Below are positions 5,277 to 7,501 of a stretch of DNA of 7,501 bases, one piece after another. The position numbers and the translations under genes were made by a program. The notes beneath the pieces were generated by a model that worked only from the letters and a program-made list of their open reading frames with translations, was not told the origin of the DNA and searched no databases. Location: positions 1-7,501 of the forward strand of contig JAWWBG010000134.1 of assembly GCA_033721095.1 (NCBI GenBank), written 5' to 3'. This stretch comes from JAWWBG01 sp033721095. GTDB taxonomy: Bacteria; Actinomycetota; Nitriliruptoria; Nitriliruptorales; Nitriliruptoraceae. Within the stretch, counting starts at the first letter, position 1. Every line of letters begins with the position of its first letter.

Positions 5277-7496
5277 ATGGCCGGGGGGAGCTCCAAGCAG
5301 GCGCGCAAACGTGCCAAGAAGTCGAGCTCGTCCGCGAACAGTCGCGGGAAGTCCACCACCGGCAGCAATGGCCGTCGGCGCGCAAGGAAGAAGGCCGCGA
5401 CGGGCCCGACCCAAGCCGTCCGAACGCAGACGCGTCGGGCGCTTGCCGACATCTTTCCCGGAGTGGCTCCATCGACGCTGGCGCGTGGGGTCACGACCCG
5501 TGAGCTGCGAGCCGGCGACATCCTCTGCGAGGAGGGAGACCCGGCCGACGCCGCGTGGGTCATCGTCACCGGCCGATTGCGTGCCTCGGTGCGCGAGGGC
5601 GAGCAAACGCGCATCCTCGGCGACAACGGCCCGGGCGAGCTGATCGGCGAGGCCGCCCTCCTCGACGGCGGCGTCCGGGCCGCCACATTGCGTGCCGTGC
5701 GCGACACACGCGTCGCAGTGCTCGACCAGGCCTGGCTGGCGCAGCTGATGACCTCGAGCCCCGACGCGATCCAACGGGTACTGGCGAGCGTGCTCGAACG
5801 CCGCCAACGCGCCAACGTGATCCAGGACCGGGTCGTGACACTGTTGCCAGCGACGCCGAGCGCGGTGGCCACGGCCGAGGCCATTGCGGGGCGGCTCGCG
5901 GACACGATGGACGCCGTTGTCGTCCGGTCCGGCGACCGTACGGGTCGCGGTGGGACATGGCTGACCAGGCTCGAGGACGCCCACGATCTGGTTGTCCTCG
6001 TGGCGGACCCCGAGTGGTCGGGCTGGACCGAACAGGTCACGCGGTCTGCCGATCGGCTGGCCATCGTGGTGGACGTCGAGGACGGGCCGGCACCCTCCGA
6101 GGTCGAGATCGCGGCCGAGGGGAATGGGCGGGACGCCAACGATCGGCGGGTCCTCGTCCTCGCTCACCCACCGGCCACCGAACGCCCCCGCGGCACTCGC
6201 GCCTGGCTGGCCGAGCGCACCGTCGACCTCCACCTCCACATGCGGCGGGATGATGCGGGGGATCTCGGGCGCGTTGCCCGCCACCTCGCCAACCAGGCCG
6301 TCGGGCTGGTGCTCGGGGGAGGCGGCGCCCGCGGCCTCGCCGAGCTGGGGGTCTGGAAAACCCTCGACGAGCACGGTGTCCCGGTCGACCTGGTGACCGG
6401 CTCCTCGATGGGCGCCGTCATGGGCACGCTCGTCGCCATCGGGATGACCCCCGACGACGCGCTCGACCACGCCCGCCGCGCCTTCGAGGGCATCAAGGAC
6501 CCGACCCTCCCCGTCGCGAGCCTCGTGCGCGGCCGACGGCTCTGGGACCAGATCCGGGACACCGTCGGCGACATGGATCTCGAGGACGCGTGGATCACCT
6601 TCGCCTGCATGTCGACGGACCTGACGGCCATGACCCCGTACGTGCACCGAACGGGTGCCTTCGCGGACGCGCTCCGGGCGAGCCTGGCCATCCCGGGGGT
6701 GTTCACACCCGTCGACATCAATGGGCACCTGCACGTCGACGGAGGCCTGCTGGACAACCTGCCGGTCGATGCAGCCAGCGAGATCGACCCGACCGCACGC
6801 CTGATCGTGGTCGACGTCGCACCCCCCGGTGGGCCGCGCGCCGTCGAGCACATCCCGCGCGACCTGTCCGGCTGGCGGCTCCTGCGCCAACGGCTGCTGC
6901 CGTGGGCGCAGGCACCGCGGGTTCCGCCGCTGGTCGCCACCATGCTCCAGTCGACGTTCGTCGGAGCCGGCCGTCAGCGCCTGGCCGCACTCGGTATCGA
7001 GCTCGAATCGGAAGAAGCGCTCAACGCGGTGTTCGCGCGCTTCAAGGAGCTGGCTGACAAGAAGCACGAAATATTCGACGAGGATCTGGTGATGCTGGTC
7101 TCCGACGATGCGCTCGGCCATGAGAATGAGCATTTCAAGCTTGTTTCGATCCAGGCCCAGCTCGAAACCGGCGAGACACCGTCGGCGCGGGTGGTGATCT
7201 CCGAGGATGGCGCCGAGAAAAAGGCCGAGGCGCACGGCAGCGGACAGGTTGACGCCGCCTTCAAGGCGATCGAGTCGATCGTTTCCAGCGGTGCGGACTT
7301 GCAGCTGTTCTCGGTCAACGCCATCACCAGCGGCACGGATTCGCAAGGCGAAGTCAGCGTGCGGCTGTCCAAATCGGGCCGTGTGGTCAACGGACACGGC
7401 GCGGACACCGATATTGTGATTGCATCCGCAAAGGCTTACCTGAACGCGATCAACAAGCTGCACTCAGGCCCTGAGCGCCTCAATCCGCAGCTGTAG
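5277..7496 (+). CDS. Cyclic-nucleotide-binding patatin-like phospholipase, fused in frame to a LeuA C-terminal region
   Basis: Read from ATG 5277 (MAGGSSKQAR) this is 739 residues. Residues 5-40 are a Lys/Arg/Ser-rich, probably disordered tail. A cyclic-nucleotide-binding (cNMP/Crp-type) domain spans about 57-175 (RELRAGDILCEEGDPADAAW, GPGELIGEAALLDGG). An NTE-type linker follows (about 185-335; LEDAHDLVVLVADPEWSGW). The patatin domain starts near 341, with oxyanion loop GGGGARG at 347-353, nucleophile elbow G375-S-S377-M-G379 and dyad aspartate in D488-G-G490. It probably hydrolyses (lyso)phospholipid acyl esters at the membrane under control of a nucleotide or similar ligand. Patatin-like sequence runs to about residue 565 (TMLQSTFVGAG). 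From about 566-573 on, the protein is LeuA-like to the stop, so the native patatin C-terminus is missing. ATG 5250 is an alternative start; the open frame to 5079 overlaps radC and looks non-coding. The enzyme call is secure; the fusion is suspect. Confidence 0.85.
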   Translation: MAGGSSKQARKRAKKSSSSANSRGKSTTGSNGRRRARKKAATGPTQAVRTQTRRALADIFPGVAPSTLARGVTTRELRAGDILCEEGDPADAAWVIVTGRLRASVREGEQTRILGDNGPGELIGEAALLDGGVRAATLRAVRDTRVAVLDQAWLAQLMTSSPDAIQRVLASVLERRQRANVIQDRVVTLLPATPSAVATAEAIAGRLADTMDAVVVRSGDRTGRGGTWLTRLEDAHDLVVLVADPEWSGWTEQVTRSADRLAIVVDVEDGPAPSEVEIAAEGNGRDANDRRVLVLAHPPATERPRGTRAWLAERTVDLHLHMRRDDAGDLGRVARHLANQAVGLVLGGGGARGLAELGVWKTLDEHGVPVDLVTGSSMGAVMGTLVAIGMTPDDALDHARRAFEGIKDPTLPVASLVRGRRLWDQIRDTVGDMDLEDAWITFACMSTDLTAMTPYVHRTGAFADALRASLAIPGVFTPVDINGHLHVDGGLLDNLPVDAASEIDPTARLIVVDVAPPGGPRAVEHIPRDLSGWRLLRQRLLPWAQAPRVPPLVATMLQSTFVGAGRQRLAALGIELESEEALNAVFARFKELADKKHEIFDEDLVMLVSDDALGHENEHFKLVSIQAQLETGETPSARVVISEDGAEKKAEAHGSGQVDAAFKAIESIVSSGADLQLFSVNAITSGTDSQGEVSVRLSKSGRVVNGHGADTDIVIASAKAYLNAINKLHSGPERLNPQL
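6972..7496 (+). other. leuA: C-terminal third of 2-isopropylmalate synthase (LeuA) within the fused frame
   Basis: The segment carries the LeuA linker subdomain (ALNAVFARFKELADKKHEIF, fused-protein residues 581-600) and the leucine-sensing regulatory/dimer domain (about 615-725). Hallmarks are GSGQVDAAFKAIESIV, LFSVNAITSGTDSQGEVSVR and GADTDIVIASAKAYLNAINK, ending in LNPQL and a TAG stop. The catalytic TIM barrel of LeuA is absent. The wording is closest to proteobacterial, especially betaproteobacterial, LeuA as I know it. Codons such as ATA, AAA, ATT, AAT, CTT and GTT, scarce upstream, appear repeatedly. In LeuA this domain binds leucine for feedback inhibition and cannot condense substrate alone. 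The shared stretch RQRLAALG (6972-6995) fits both the patatin tail and a LeuA FRQRLAALG-type segment, so the join lies there. Confidence 0.8.
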
Positions 7497-7501
7497 CGGC
7501 C

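Noticed and set aside
4688..7463. Minus-strand open frames opposite radC and the patatin gene (4688-6139 and 5259-7463)
   Set aside because: They are shadows of the plus-strand patatin/LeuA frame and of radC in another frame; no recognisable motifs.

Overview
The window is high-G+C bacterial DNA with a strong G/C bias at third codon positions. Gene content and protein style suggest an actinobacterial lineage, perhaps a deep-branching class such as Nitriliruptoria or Acidimicrobiia. That placement is an inference from style, not a phylogeny.

Most of the window (about 80-5199, minus strand) is the rod-shape/elongasome cluster. In transcription order it reads radC-family gene (5199-4570), mreB (4374-3334), mreC (3313-2366), mreD (2369-1854) and the class B penicillin-binding protein 2 gene mrdA (1792 to the left edge). 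MreB filaments, the MreC/MreD membrane linkers and the PBP2 transpeptidase act together in side-wall peptidoglycan synthesis. The spacing fits one operon: about 20 nt between mreB and mreC, a 4-nt GTGA overlap between mreC and mreD, and about 60 nt between mreD and mrdA. A candidate promoter lies in the radC-mreB gap. radC directly before mreBCD recalls the Bacillus order.

Divergently transcribed on the plus strand from 5277 is a protein with a cyclic-nucleotide-binding domain and a patatin-like phospholipase domain (NTE/RssA type). It has a complete Ser-Asp dyad.

Both ends look discontinuous. On the left, mrdA is recognisable up to residue 575 (about position 68) but stops before its KTG box. 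It then runs into an inverted, about 90% identical copy of part of itself: positions 2-78 match the reverse complement of 351-427. Most differences between the copies are silent, so the copy is a diverged homologous mrdA fragment in the opposite orientation. On the right, the patatin frame passes without a stop into the C-terminal third of a proteobacterial-type 2-isopropylmalate synthase (LeuA), within about 6972-6998, with a visible change in codon usage. Each junction sits on a short stretch that fits both partners. The simplest reading is two chimeric joins, from assembly or recombination, around an otherwise coherent locus of about 6.9 kb. If the right-hand join were real, it would be an unprecedented phospholipase-LeuA regulatory-domain fusion.
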